Source: an uncultured Fusobacterium sp. (GTDB lineage: Bacteria; Fusobacteriota; Fusobacteriia; Fusobacteriales; Fusobacteriaceae). From it: DNA of 13,167 bases. The notes under the pieces were generated by a model. The model searched no databases. It saw nothing but the letters and a program-made list of their open reading frames with translations, and was not told where the DNA came from. Where the stretch lies: assembly GCF_905200055.1 (NCBI RefSeq), contig NZ_CAJKIS010000057.1, positions 1 to 13,167 of the forward strand. Direction: 5' to 3'. Below, one piece after another: positions 5,930-13,167 of this stretch (its first letter is position 1; each line of letters opens with the position of its first letter). Made by a program: the position numbers and the translations under genes.

Positions 5930-7284
5930 TATCTAATTTTCCCTTCTAATTTATCTGCTATTCTATGTGCTATCTTAGAAATATCTCCAGCTCCCATAAA
6001 CATAAACACTTCATGCCCTTCACAGTTCAATACTTTTTCATCTACTTTTTCTGGATTTTTTTCTATAGTAACCTTTTTATTATTTAATACTTTTCCTAAA
6101 TCCTCTACTGTTACACCAAATTCATCTTTTTCTCCAGCAGCATATATAGGTAAAATTATTACCTCATCTGCTCCAACAAAAGCATCATTAAAGCTATTTA
6201 AAAGGAATTTTACTCTACTGTAACGATGTGGTTGGAAAATTACAGTAATCTTTTCATTTTCAATAGTTTGTGCTCCTTGTAATGTAGCTTTTATCTCTGT
6301 TGGATGGTGTGCATAGTCATCTATAACTTTTATTCCTAACTCTTTATCATTGAAAAGAATATCATATCTTCTCTTAGACCCTTTAAAATGAGTTAAAGCT
6401 TTTCCTAAATAATCTTCTTCAACACCAAATTTCTTTGCAAGATATATAACTGGTAGAGAGTTTAATATATTGTGGTTTCCTGGAACTGATAGAGTATAGT
6501 TACCTACTAACTCCCCTTTTATATAAACATCATAATTTATCTTTCCATCTTCAACTTTTACATTTCCACCATAAATATCTGCACTTTTGTCTTTTATACT
6601 ATAAGTTTTTATCTTGTCACTATTTTTTCCTAAAGCAACATTTTTTAGGTTTTCACAATCTATACAAACAATAACCTCTTTCTCTGTTTGATCCATAAAT
6701 TGAGAGAATGATTTATTAATATTTTCTAAACAACCATGAGTATCTAAATGATCTTCTTCAATATTTGTAATTATTGAATATATAGGATTCATATATAAGA
6801 ATGAATTGTCACTTTCATCAGCTTCAGCTATAAAATACTTTGATTTTCCTGGTTTAGCATTTGATCCAATCTCTGGAAGTATTCCTCCAACTACTATTGT
6901 TGGATCTTTTTCTAACATTACTGTTGACATCATTGAACTTGTTGTAGTTTTTCCATGTGTCCCTGCAACTGCTATTCCAGTTTCATCATTTAATAACATA
7001 GCTAAAAGTTCTCCTCTTTTAACTATTTTTATTCCGTTGTCCATAGCATATTTATACTCTGGGTTATCTTTTTTTATAGCACTAGATGCTATTACCATAT
7101 CACTATCTTTTACATGTTCAGCTTCATGAGTATTATATACAGTGATTCCCATACTCTCAAGCTCCTCTGTAACATAACCTCTAGTAAGATCAGCTCCCTT
7201 TACATCATAACCTTTTATCTTCATAATTTTAGCTAATCCACTCATTCCGATACCATTTATTCCTATAAAGTAAATCTTTTTCAT
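5929..7284 (-). CDS. murC: UDP-N-acetylmuramate--L-alanine ligase MurC
   Basis: MurC adds L-Ala to UDP-MurNAc with ATP, the first step of stem-peptide synthesis. In the 451-residue product counted from the ATG at 7284, the Rossmann start is FIGINGIGMSGLA. The P-loop AGTHGKTTT is at 107-115, EADESD at 154-159, the central motif NIEEDHLD at 174-181, PGNHN at 268-272 and DYAHHPTE at 323-330. The last is a hallmark of MurC within the Mur ligases. A TTG directly before the ATG could add one residue; GGAGG lies 10 nt before the ATG and 7 nt before the TTG, so both are possible. It starts 4 bp after the murG stop. Confidence 0.98.
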   Translation of the reverse strand: MKKIYFIGINGIGMSGLAKIMKIKGYDVKGADLTRGYVTEELESMGITVYNTHEAEHVKDSDMVIASSAIKKDNPEYKYAMDNGIKIVKRGELLAMLLNDETGIAVAGTHGKTTTSSMMSTVMLEKDPTIVVGGILPEIGSNAKPGKSKYFIAEADESDNSFLYMNPIYSIITNIEEDHLDTHGCLENINKSFSQFMDQTEKEVIVCIDCENLKNVALGKNSDKIKTYSIKDKSADIYGGNVKVEDGKINYDVYIKGELVGNYTLSVPGNHNILNSLPVIYLAKKFGVEEDYLGKALTHFKGSKRRYDILFNDKELGIKVIDDYAHHPTEIKATLQGAQTIENEKITVIFQPHRYSRVKFLLNSFNDAFVGADEVIILPIYAAGEKDEFGVTVEDLGKVLNNKKVTIEKNPEKVDEKVLNCEGHEVFMFMGAGDISKIAHRIADKLEGKIR

Positions 7285-7288
7285 CAAT

Positions 7289-8356
7289 CTAATTCCTCCA
7301 AATATCTAAATTATTAATAATTTTTTCCACTGCATTTGATTTCTTCAAAGCTCTTACTCTAACTTTCATAGATTTTAAAACTTCTTCATTTTTAATTAAC
7401 TCAAGAGCCTTTTCAATTGCTGCATCTGCCTCAGCATTTGTATAAACTAATGCTGAGTTATTTTCTTCTAAGATTTTTGCATTATCATATTGCCCAACTT
7501 TTAAAGAATTATATGGAATTATAATTGATGGTTTTTCTAACTCTATAATCTCTGAAATAGTCAATGCTCCAGCACGACATATTATAAGATCTGCTGCTGC
7601 CATTATATTTATCATATTGTTAAAATATGGTTTAACTGTATCTGACATCTTTGTTTTAACTATCTTTGTTGTAATTTCATCATAATTTTTATCCCCAGTT
7701 GCCCAATACACTCTAAGTTTTTTATCTTCTAAAAATTTATCCCAATTTTTTATAACTGCATCATTTATATCTTTAGCACCAAGACTTCCTCCAGTTATAA
7801 GAATAACTCTCTCTCCATCTTCAAGTTTTAATCTCTCTTTTTCCTCATTTTCACTTACATAATTAATCTCTTCTCTCAATGGATTTCCAGTTACTTCAAA
7901 CTTTTTTTGATACTTTATTGGAATATCATCATATGTTTTATCAAAAGCTAAGAAAGTTTTCTCTGCAAATTTATAAAACACCTTATTTGTCCAACCTAAA
8001 TTTGCATTTTGTTCTTGCAGATATATTTTCTTTCTCAATAAAATTCCACCAATTATTACAGGAACAGATATATAGTTTCCAAATCCTATTATAGCATCTG
8101 GCTTCTCTCTATACACTATTTTTATTCCTTCCCATACACCTTTTAAATATTTTAAAATAGTTTTTATAGTTCTTGGTGGCTTTATATCCAATCCTATAAA
8201 TCTAAATCCTGCTTCTGGAACAATATCCTTTTCCATTCTAATACTTGTCCCTACAAAAAGCACATCTATATTCTTTATTTTTAATCCTTCAGCAACAGCA
8301 AGAGCTGGATATATATGCCCTCCTGTACCTCCAGTTGTTAAAATTACTTTTTTCAA
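7289..8356 (-). CDS. murG: Lipid II synthase MurG (UDP-GlcNAc transferase)
   Basis: MurG transfers GlcNAc from UDP-GlcNAc to lipid I, giving lipid II on the inner face of the cytoplasmic membrane. The GT-B protein (355 residues from the chosen start) has the N-domain glycine loop GTGGHIYP (10-17), QEQN (114-117), the linker GNPLR, the C-domain G-loop GGSLGA (189-194), RAGALTISE (261-269) and GQYDNA (288-293). Two starts compete. A GTG at 8365 overlaps the murD stop (GTGA) and adds three residues. A TTG at 8356 lies 8 nt after GGAAGG and yields MKKVILTTGGTGGHIYPA, the usual MurG beginning; I prefer the latter. No ftsW gene lies between murD and murG, where many bacteria have it. Confidence 0.96.
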   Translation of the reverse strand: MKKVILTTGGTGGHIYPALAVAEGLKIKNIDVLFVGTSIRMEKDIVPEAGFRFIGLDIKPPRTIKTILKYLKGVWEGIKIVYREKPDAIIGFGNYISVPVIIGGILLRKKIYLQEQNANLGWTNKVFYKFAEKTFLAFDKTYDDIPIKYQKKFEVTGNPLREEINYVSENEEKERLKLEDGERVILITGGSLGAKDINDAVIKNWDKFLEDKKLRVYWATGDKNYDEITTKIVKTKMSDTVKPYFNNMINIMAAADLIICRAGALTISEIIELEKPSIIIPYNSLKVGQYDNAKILEENNSALVYTNAEADAAIEKALELIKNEEVLKSMKVRVRALKKSNAVEKIINNLDIWRN

Positions 8357-8361
8357 AATTT

Positions 8362-9669
8362 TCACCTTCCAAAGATTTCTCTCACTAGCTCTTTAAATAC
8401 CTCTCCACGATGTTCAAAGCTTTTAAATTGATCAAAACTTGAAGTCGCTGGTGAAAGTAGAACTATTTCTTCGTTATCTTTATCCAATCTCTCTTTCATA
8501 TTTAATAGACAATTTTTTAAATCTCTCAATAGATAAATTTTACTTTTATCATATCCATTTTCTAAAAGCATATCATTCAATTGATCTGCTATCTCTCCTA
8601 TTAAATAAACCTCTTTTACATTTGCTTTTATCAATTCTATTAAAGGTAACCAATCCAATTTTTTATCAAAACCTCCACAGATAAGAATACAATTTTTAAA
8701 AGCTTCTACTGCAAATTTTGTAGAATCTATATTTGTTCCCTTAGAATCATTTATAAATTTAATTTTTCCATAATTAAAAAATTCTTCCATTCTATGTTCT
8801 ATATTTCCAGTAGTATAAAGGAACTCTCTTATTTTTTCATCACCTATATTTAATATCTTTGCTATTGCCACAATAAACAGAACATTTTCTCTATTATGCT
8901 CACCTTTTAAAGTTAGTTTTGAACACTTTAAAATTTCAATGTCATCTTTATAAAGTATATCATTTTTTATAGAGAAATCACAATTATTATTATTTTTTCC
9001 TATAAAAATTTTTCTACCACTCACAAAATTTGATCTTTTTATAATCTCTTCTGAATCTTTATTTAAAATAAAATAATCAGACAGAGTTTGATTTTTTCCT
9101 ATATTAAATTTTGTATCATAATACTCTTCTACACCCTTATATCTTGAAAGATGATCTGGAGCTAAATTTATAACTAGAGCTATATCAGCTTTAAAACTAT
9201 CAAGATTTTCTAGTTGATATGAACTAAGTTCTAAAACTACATAGTCTAAATCCTCATTTTTTAATAGTAAATCTGCAAATGATACCCCTATATTTCCAGC
9301 ATATTCAGCTTTATATCCTGTATACTTTAAAAGTTCTGTAACCTTTGTTGTAGTTGTTGTTTTTCCATTTGTCCCTGTTATAGCTATTATTTTGCTCTTT
9401 TTACCCATATATTTTAGCATATACCTATAACTTAATTCAATTTCATCTATAACTTCAATACCTTTTCTCTTAGCCTCAAGTACAAGTTCATTATATGGTA
9501 CTCCTGGACTTTTTATAAAAATCTCTATCTCATCTAAATAGTTTAATCCCTCTTTAGAAGATACTCCTTTTTTATCATCTACTAAAATTACATCATATCC
9601 TGTTTTTTCTAGTAATCTATATGCTCCTAAGCCACTTACACCTGCTCCAAATACCATAGCTTTTTTCAT
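8362..9669 (-). CDS. murD: UDP-N-acetylmuramoyl-L-alanine--D-glutamate ligase MurD
   Basis: MurD adds D-Glu to UDP-MurNAc-L-Ala with ATP. Counting from the ATG at 9669 (435 residues), the protein shows the N-terminal GAGVSGLG loop (8-15), P-loop TGTNGKTTTT (98-107), GNIG (125-128), ELSSYQLE (147-154) and NLAPDHL (168-174). GEHNREN (256-262), NDSKGTN (307-313) and GGFDKKLD (332-339) follow. ELSSYQLE and NDSKGTN separate MurD from the other Mur ligases. An ATG at 9687 would add six residues, but the sequence between the two ATGs contains GGGAGAAG, which fits better as the ribosome site of the second. The stop overlaps or nearly abuts murG. Confidence 0.97.
   Translation of the reverse strand: MKKAMVFGAGVSGLGAYRLLEKTGYDVILVDDKKGVSSKEGLNYLDEIEIFIKSPGVPYNELVLEAKRKGIEVIDEIELSYRYMLKYMGKKSKIIAITGTNGKTTTTTKVTELLKYTGYKAEYAGNIGVSFADLLLKNEDLDYVVLELSSYQLENLDSFKADIALVINLAPDHLSRYKGVEEYYDTKFNIGKNQTLSDYFILNKDSEEIIKRSNFVSGRKIFIGKNNNNCDFSIKNDILYKDDIEILKCSKLTLKGEHNRENVLFIVAIAKILNIGDEKIREFLYTTGNIEHRMEEFFNYGKIKFINDSKGTNIDSTKFAVEAFKNCILICGGFDKKLDWLPLIELIKANVKEVYLIGEIADQLNDMLLENGYDKSKIYLLRDLKNCLLNMKERLDKDNEEIVLLSPATSSFDQFKSFEHRGEVFKELVREIFGR
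8365..8370 (-). promoter_or_regulatory. Ribosome binding site favouring the murG TTG start
   Basis: GGAAGG on the minus strand is 8 nt upstream of the TTG at 8356-8354 but directly abuts the alternative GTG at 8365, for which it cannot serve. It lies at the extreme 3' end of murD. Confidence 0.55.
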
Positions 9670-9698
9670 CTGTATCACTTCTCCCATAATAGACGTAA

Positions 9699-9720
9699 AA
9701 CCACGGTATTATCCGTGGTT
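9699..9720 (-). terminator. Hairpin between mraY and murD (attenuator or processing site)
   Basis: A perfect 8-bp stem (9699-9706 with 9713-9720; AACCACGG and CCGTGGTT) has a 6-nt loop and lies 5 bp past the mraY stop. On the minus strand only two extra T follow the stem before ACG, so it is a weak terminator at best. It could attenuate expression of murD and later genes, stabilise the upstream mRNA, or mark a cleavage site. It is the only strong hairpin I found inside the operon. Confidence 0.55.
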
Positions 9721-9725
9721 CTATT

Positions 9726-10814
9726 TTATAATATTCCTCTCATTCTAACTATTCCCAATGCTATTATTCCAAATATCAATGTAGTTATCCAGAATCTCAT
9801 TGTTACCTTTGTTTCAGCAAGTCCTATTAATTCAAAGTGATGATGAATAGGTGCCATCTTAAATACTCTCTTTCCTCTAAGTTTGAAAGATCCAACTTGA
9901 ATTATTACTGATAGTGCCTCTACAACAAATATTATTCCAATTACTGGTAATATAAGTTCCTGTTTTAAAAGGATTGCTACAACTCCTAAGACTCCACCCA
10001 ATGTTAAAGATCCTGTATCTCCCATAAATATTTGTGCAGGATAGAAGTTATACCATAAAAATCCTAATCCAGCTCCACATATAGTTGATAAAAATACTGT
10101 TATCTCTCCTGATCCAGCTATATAATAAAGATTTAAGTGCTCACTTAAATTTACATTTCCTGTAAAATATGAAATTCCGCCAAGAATACTAGAACAGATA
10201 ATCATAGGCATTATTGCTAATCCATCAAGTCCATCTGTTATATTTACTGCATTTGATGTTCCCATTAAAATTACTATTACAAAGAGTAACATTCCTATAC
10301 TTCCTAGATAAAGCATACTTCCTGAAAGAAGTGGGTTTATTATTGATAGATCCAAAACTCTATCTCCTGTTAAGCCTAAGAAGTTTACAAAACTCCAAAC
10401 TAAGATTCCTATTAATCCTTGTCCTAATAATTTTTTCTTTCCTGAAAGTCCCTTCTTATTTACAGTAAACTTTTTATAATCATCTATAAATCCTATTGAA
10501 GCAAATCCCAACATAGAAATTAGTAATAGAATTATAAAGCTATTTGAAATATCTGATACAATCAAATTTGTTATAAGCATAACAATTACAATTAAAACTC
10601 CACCCATTGTAGGTGTTCCCTTTTTTGAAAGGTGTGAAGCTGGTCCATCATCTCTTATTTTTTCCCCAAACTTCTTCACTTTTAAGTAATTAATAAATGG
10701 TTTTCCAAAAATTAAAACTAACAAAAATGACAGTGTAAAACTTATAAAACTTCTTAAATATATAGACTTTAGGAACTCTAAACTCTCAAAATACTCTCCT
10801 ATTAAATATAACAT
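9726..10814 (-). CDS. mraY: Phospho-N-acetylmuramoyl-pentapeptide transferase MraY
   Basis: MraY transfers phospho-MurNAc-pentapeptide to undecaprenyl phosphate, forming lipid I in the cytoplasmic membrane. The 362-residue polytopic protein (about ten membrane segments) carries RDDGPASHLSKKGTPTMGG (54-72), the Asp pair in FIDDYKK (109-115) and NAVNITDGLDGLA (188-200). The metal-site MGDTGSL (264-270) and the HHH motif in MAPIHHHFEL (320-329) follow; all signature elements are intact. The ATG at 10814 has GGAG 11 nt upstream, a slightly long spacing. It lies 18 bp after murF and is followed by the hairpin at 9699-9720. Confidence 0.98.
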   Translation of the reverse strand: MLYLIGEYFESLEFLKSIYLRSFISFTLSFLLVLIFGKPFINYLKVKKFGEKIRDDGPASHLSKKGTPTMGGVLIVIVMLITNLIVSDISNSFIILLLISMLGFASIGFIDDYKKFTVNKKGLSGKKKLLGQGLIGILVWSFVNFLGLTGDRVLDLSIINPLLSGSMLYLGSIGMLLFVIVILMGTSNAVNITDGLDGLAIMPMIICSSILGGISYFTGNVNLSEHLNLYYIAGSGEITVFLSTICGAGLGFLWYNFYPAQIFMGDTGSLTLGGVLGVVAILLKQELILPVIGIIFVVEALSVIIQVGSFKLRGKRVFKMAPIHHHFELIGLAETKVTMRFWITTLIFGIIALGIVRMRGIL

Positions 10815-10832
10815 CTTTTTTTCTGCTCCTCA

Positions 10833-12116
10833 CTATTTTATTATCTCTTCTAATTTCATACCACGAGAACCTTTTAATAAAACTGCTATTTTTTCAGTTT
10901 CATTAGCTATTAATTTAACTATGTCCTCTTTATCATTAAAACATCTTATTTTATCATTTTTTACTAACAGATCATAAGCTTTTTTCATTCTCTCTCCATA
11001 AAGATATATTTTATCACATTTTATAGAAAGAGCCTTTTCAATTATCTCTCTATGGAACTCTATCTCTTTTTCTCCTAACTCTAACATATCTCCTAAAACT
11101 ACAATCTTTTTCATATTGTTATAAAGTTTATCAAAAGTATTTAGTGAATATTCCATAGATATTGGACTGGCATTATAAGCATCATTAATATAGATTACAT
11201 CTTCTTTTTCTATCTTTTGAAATCTCATAGGAGTAAGATGAAGATTTTTTAATCCCTCTTTTATCTCTTCAGAAGTCAAACCAAATCTTTTTCCTATAGC
11301 TATTGCCATCCCTGCATTTAAAGCATTATGTTTTCCATTTAAATTTAAAGTATACTCACTATTTTCTACTTTAAAACTCATTCCATCATTACTCTCTATA
11401 AAATCTTCTATAACAAAGTTATTTTCTCTATTAAATCCAATTTTGTTTCCTACAACATTTTTTAAATATTGATCATCACCTATAATATAAGTATTTTCTG
11501 AAAAAACATAATTTAATAATTCAGTTTTAGCTTTAAAAACATTTTCCCTTGTTTTTAAGAACTCCAAATGAGAGTCTCCTATATTAGTTATAACCCCTAT
11601 ATTAGGTTTAGCTATACTAGATAATAGATCAATCTCTCCAAAGCCACTCATACCCATCTCAAGCACTACAATTTCATCTTTTTCCTTTAATTGTAATATT
11701 GTAAATGGTAATCCAATATGGTTATTATAATTTCCTTCTGTTTTTTTAGTTATATACTTTCTAGAAAGAACAGAATATATCATATCCTTAGTAGTTGTTT
11801 TTCCATTACTTCCTGTAATAGCTATTACCTTTAACCCTAAAGCCTTTCTATACTCTTTTGCAAGTTTGTGCATAAATTCAACTGTATTTGGAACTTTAAA
11901 AACTCTTTTATCATCACCTAAATAGTTATCAGCTACTACAACAGAAGCTCCCTTTTCCAATACTTCATTTATATATTGATTTCCATTATTTATAGCAAAA
12001 AAAAGATCTCCCTTTTGAACTTTTCTACTGTCCATAATAACATTTTCTATTTTATCTAAATTTAATTGCTCTCTTATTCCTAATAAATTATCAAGAACTA
12101 AAAAGAGTTTATTCAT
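10833..12116 (-). CDS. murF: UDP-N-acetylmuramoyl-tripeptide--D-alanyl-D-alanine ligase MurF
   Basis: MurF adds D-Ala-D-Ala (made by Ddl) to the UDP-MurNAc-tripeptide, completing the cytoplasmic precursor. The 427-residue protein has the uridine-side motif MDSRKVQKGDLFFA (28-41), P-loop TGSNGKTTTK (101-110), NNHIGLP (131-137), LEMGMSGFGEI (152-162), NIGDSHLE (178-185), GKHNALNA (261-268), NDAYNASP (311-318) and LGDMLELG (341-348). It ends LKGSRGMKLEEI, typical of MurF. The ATG at 12116 has a GAAGG ribosome site 10 nt upstream. Its usual neighbour murE is absent. Confidence 0.98.
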   Translation of the reverse strand: MNKLFLVLDNLLGIREQLNLDKIENVIMDSRKVQKGDLFFAINNGNQYINEVLEKGASVVVADNYLGDDKRVFKVPNTVEFMHKLAKEYRKALGLKVIAITGSNGKTTTKDMIYSVLSRKYITKKTEGNYNNHIGLPFTILQLKEKDEIVVLEMGMSGFGEIDLLSSIAKPNIGVITNIGDSHLEFLKTRENVFKAKTELLNYVFSENTYIIGDDQYLKNVVGNKIGFNRENNFVIEDFIESNDGMSFKVENSEYTLNLNGKHNALNAGMAIAIGKRFGLTSEEIKEGLKNLHLTPMRFQKIEKEDVIYINDAYNASPISMEYSLNTFDKLYNNMKKIVVLGDMLELGEKEIEFHREIIEKALSIKCDKIYLYGERMKKAYDLLVKNDKIRCFNDKEDIVKLIANETEKIAVLLKGSRGMKLEEIIK

Positions 12117-12141
12117 TTTTCATCGCCTTCTCTTTCTATTT

Positions 12142-12693
12142 CTATTTTAGTTTCAATGCAAAATCATATAAAGAGTTATAGATTTCTACTTTTCTATCTC
12201 CTAATTTCTCAAGAGTTTCCATTCCATGTCCAGTTTTAACTAAAATAGATGTTAACCCTGCATTGAATCCAGCATCAATATCAGCTAATGTATCTCCTAT
12301 CATATATGAATTTTCTACATCTATATTTAAATCTTTAATTGCTGCATCTAACATTCCTGTTTTAGGTTTTCTGCATTGACATTCTACTTTATATTTTCCA
12401 ATCCCTTTTTCAGGATGATGTGGACAATAGTAAAATTTCTCTATATTAACTCCATGCTCATTTAATCTATCATTAATGTAATTATTTAATTTTATTAAAT
12501 CATCCTCTGTATAAAATCCTCTAGCTATCCCAGATTGATTTGTAACAACTGCTAAAGTATATCCCAATGAAGAAAATATTTTTAATGCATCAACTACATT
12601 TTTTTCAAATTCGAAATCTTCTATTTTATGTAAATAATCTTTCTCTACATTTATGGTTCCATCACGATCTAATAAGATTGCCTTTTTTTTCAT
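12142..12693 (-). CDS. gmhB: HAD phosphatase, D-glycero-D-manno-heptose-1,7-bisphosphate 7-phosphatase type
   Basis: GmhB removes the C7 phosphate of heptose bisphosphate in the ADP-/GDP-heptose pathway for LPS core or glycan synthesis. The 183-residue protein (from the ATG at 12693) has HAD motif I LDRDGTIN with nucleophile D9 and D11, motif II TNQSG (51-55), and the zinc loop C90-x-H92...C105-x-C107, the mark of the GmhB/histidinol-phosphatase subfamily. CRKPKTG and motif IV GDTLADID (about 133-140) follow. The anomer preferred cannot be told, and a histidinol-phosphate phosphatase is a less likely alternative. An ATG at 12714 would add seven residues but has no ribosome site; MKKKAILLDRDGT is the common beginning, though its own ribosome site is also weak. 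It heads the cluster, 25 bp before murF. Confidence 0.88.
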   Translation of the reverse strand: MKKKAILLDRDGTINVEKDYLHKIEDFEFEKNVVDALKIFSSLGYTLAVVTNQSGIARGFYTEDDLIKLNNYINDRLNEHGVNIEKFYYCPHHPEKGIGKYKVECQCRKPKTGMLDAAIKDLNIDVENSYMIGDTLADIDAGFNAGLTSILVKTGHGMETLEKLGDRKVEIYNSLYDFALKLK

Positions 12694-12764
12694 TATCCTA
12701 TATAATCCCTTCATTTTACTAAATTTATCATACTATAAGATGATACCTCATATTTTACTTTTTG

Positions 12765-12793
12765 TATATAGCTTTTTTAATTAATTTTTTAAA
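12765..12793 (-). promoter_or_regulatory. Candidate promoter for the dcw operon
   Basis: On the minus strand TTTAAA (12793-12788) and TATATA (12770-12765) are 17 bp apart, placing a start near 12758, about 65 nt before the gmhB ATG. Each box matches consensus at only four of six positions, and the region is so AT-rich that chance matches are expected. TATAGT at 12737-12732 is another possible -10 but lacks a good -35. Confidence 0.35.
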
Positions 12794-12805
12794 CTATAAT
12801 TTATC
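12790..12805 (-). repeat. 16-nt motif shared with the left flank
   Basis: GATAAATTATAGTTTA on the minus strand is identical to plus 349-364 and overlaps the -35 side of the candidate dcw promoter. It is AT-rich, so the match alone is weak evidence. Confidence 0.4.
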
Positions 12806-12822
12806 TAACCAAGCTCAATTAT

Positions 12823-12867
12823 CTAGCACATCGCTAGGTTTTGACAAAGTACCTTTGCATTAGCGAT
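12823..12867. other. Overlapping small inverted repeats in the dcw upstream spacer
   Basis: CTAGC-ACATC-GCTAG (12823-12837) is a perfect 5-bp hairpin. The alternative pairing ATCGCTA (12830-12836) with TAGCGAT (12861-12867) encloses CAAAG-TAC-CTTTG (12845-12857). The two foldings exclude each other because they share 12833-12836. No gene is visible; this may be an operator, a switch-like leader only if transcription starts further upstream, or decayed repeat sequence. Confidence 0.35.
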
Positions 12868-12901
12868 TATTAGTCAATTTTAGTTATCTATATTTCTTTT
12901 A

Positions 12902-13057
12902 AATATCAGCTAAATTCCATGTCAAAGAATAAAGAGAGAGTAACACTCATCTGACTAAAATTCCGAAACTCACTTCGTTCAAACACGTCGGAATTTTTAG
13001 CGTCAGATTTCGTAACTCTCTCTAATATTCTTCTCCAAATTACATTTAGCTGATATT
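12902..13057 (-). mobile_element. MITE-like palindromic element, right member
   Basis: This 156-bp near-palindrome has a perfect 14-bp terminal inverted repeat (12902-12915 with 13044-13057). Further inner arms pair: AGAGAGAGT 12933-12941 with 13015-13023, ATCTGAC 12949-12955 with 13002-13008, and AAAATTCCGA 12957-12966 with 12988-12997. These leave an apical segment AACTCACTTCGTTCAAACACG. Read on the minus strand, its 5' end (20 of 29 bases) and its 3' end (26 of 35 bases, including TCTTTATTC and TGACATGGA) align with the element at 34-315, as does the central CGTGTTT...GAGTT. Both elements therefore point their 3' ends into the gene cluster. No coding capacity. It lies between an rRNA operon end and the dcw promoter region. 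Confidence 0.7.
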
Positions 13058-13058
13058 A

Positions 13059-13119
13059 GGAATAACTCTAATTAAAAAAGTAGATTATCCCTAACATCAA
13101 GTTGACGTAATTTCCAAAA
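13059..13119 (+). repeat. 61-bp direct repeat, right copy
   Basis: This is identical to 1-61. It begins one base past the palindromic element at 12902-13057 and ends in the T-rich tail of the 5S rRNA gene. Bases 13092-13119 equal the first 28 bases of the left structured element (TAACATCA...), so it reads as a truncated element end abutting the rRNA operon. The 33 bases before that are a fixed spacer between two element ends. Confidence 0.9.
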
Positions 13120-13129
13120 AATAAAAAAA
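13116..13129 (-). terminator. T-rich tail following the 5S rRNA 3' end
   Basis: On the minus strand the 5S 3' end (...GCCAAGC) runs directly into seven T, an A and six T. No separate hairpin lies between, so the terminal helix of 5S rRNA itself (5' strand outside the window) would have to act as the terminator stem. The 5' strand is not visible, which limits confidence. Confidence 0.6.
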
Positions 13130-13167
13130 GCTTGGCGAGTTCCTATCCTCCCAGGAGGCTTCCCTCC
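13130..13167 (-). rRNA. rrf: 5S ribosomal RNA, 3' end (partial)
   Basis: The minus-strand sequence GGAGGGAAGCCTCCTGGGAGGATAGGAACTCGCCAAGC (given here as its two halves GGAGGGAAGCCTCCTGGGA and GGATAGGAACTCGCCAAGC) matches the conserved 3' third of bacterial 5S rRNA. This comprises the helix IV/V region, the GGATAGGAACTCGCC stretch and the 3' strand of the terminal helix. Only 38 of about 115 bases are in the window. It is transcribed toward the dcw cluster, so it is probably the end of an rRNA operon. Confidence 0.88.

Noticed and set aside
12823..12867. Riboswitch or intrinsic terminator upstream of gmhB
   Set aside because: Stems are short, have no T run on the minus strand and match no riboswitch core I know; the region may not even be transcribed.
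1..13167. Circular molecule closed by the 61-bp terminal repeat
   Set aside because: The right copy is followed by 48 more bases containing 5S rRNA, so the repeat is not terminal overlap.

Overview
The window is a compact, AT-rich cell-wall and division (dcw) gene cluster, all on the minus strand. Its gene order, low GC, absence of ftsW/murE/ftsI/ftsL/mraZ/rsmH from the cluster, and a GmhB-type (LPS heptose) phosphatase at its head suggest a Fusobacteriota genome, probably Fusobacterium. That assignment is inference from protein character and layout, not from a database match.

Reading in the direction of transcription (right to left): the 3' end of a 5S rRNA (13130-13167) with a T-rich tail; a 61-bp repeat (13059-13119); a 156-bp palindromic element (12902-13057); an AT-rich spacer with a candidate promoter; then gmhB-like, murF, mraY, murD, murG, murC, murB, ddl, ftsQ, ftsA and ftsZ. 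Intergenic gaps are mostly under 40 bp or are overlaps, so these eleven genes look like one long transcription unit. A well-formed promoter just past ftsZ then starts a second unit, rpsF-rpsR, which ends at a strong intrinsic terminator (391-418). The leftmost 390 bases carry no gene but hold a 282-bp structured element (34-315) and the second copy of the 61-bp repeat (1-61).

Functionally, MurB, MurC, MurD and MurF build UDP-MurNAc-pentapeptide, with Ddl supplying D-Ala-D-Ala. MraY loads it on undecaprenyl phosphate (lipid I) and MurG adds GlcNAc (lipid II). FtsZ, FtsA and FtsQ form the division ring, its membrane anchor and a periplasmic divisome scaffold. MurA and MurE, the polymerases and the flippase must be encoded elsewhere.

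The coding part is conventional. The least ordinary signal is in the flanks. The two intergenic elements (34-315 on plus, 12902-13057 on minus) share both ends and their central segment. Each closes with its own terminal inverted repeat, and these differ from each other by compensatory changes. The left element also contains two internal units 138 bp apart whose stems covary. This looks like a family of fold-conserving repeats (MITE-like or RNA-forming). I do not recognise it under any name.
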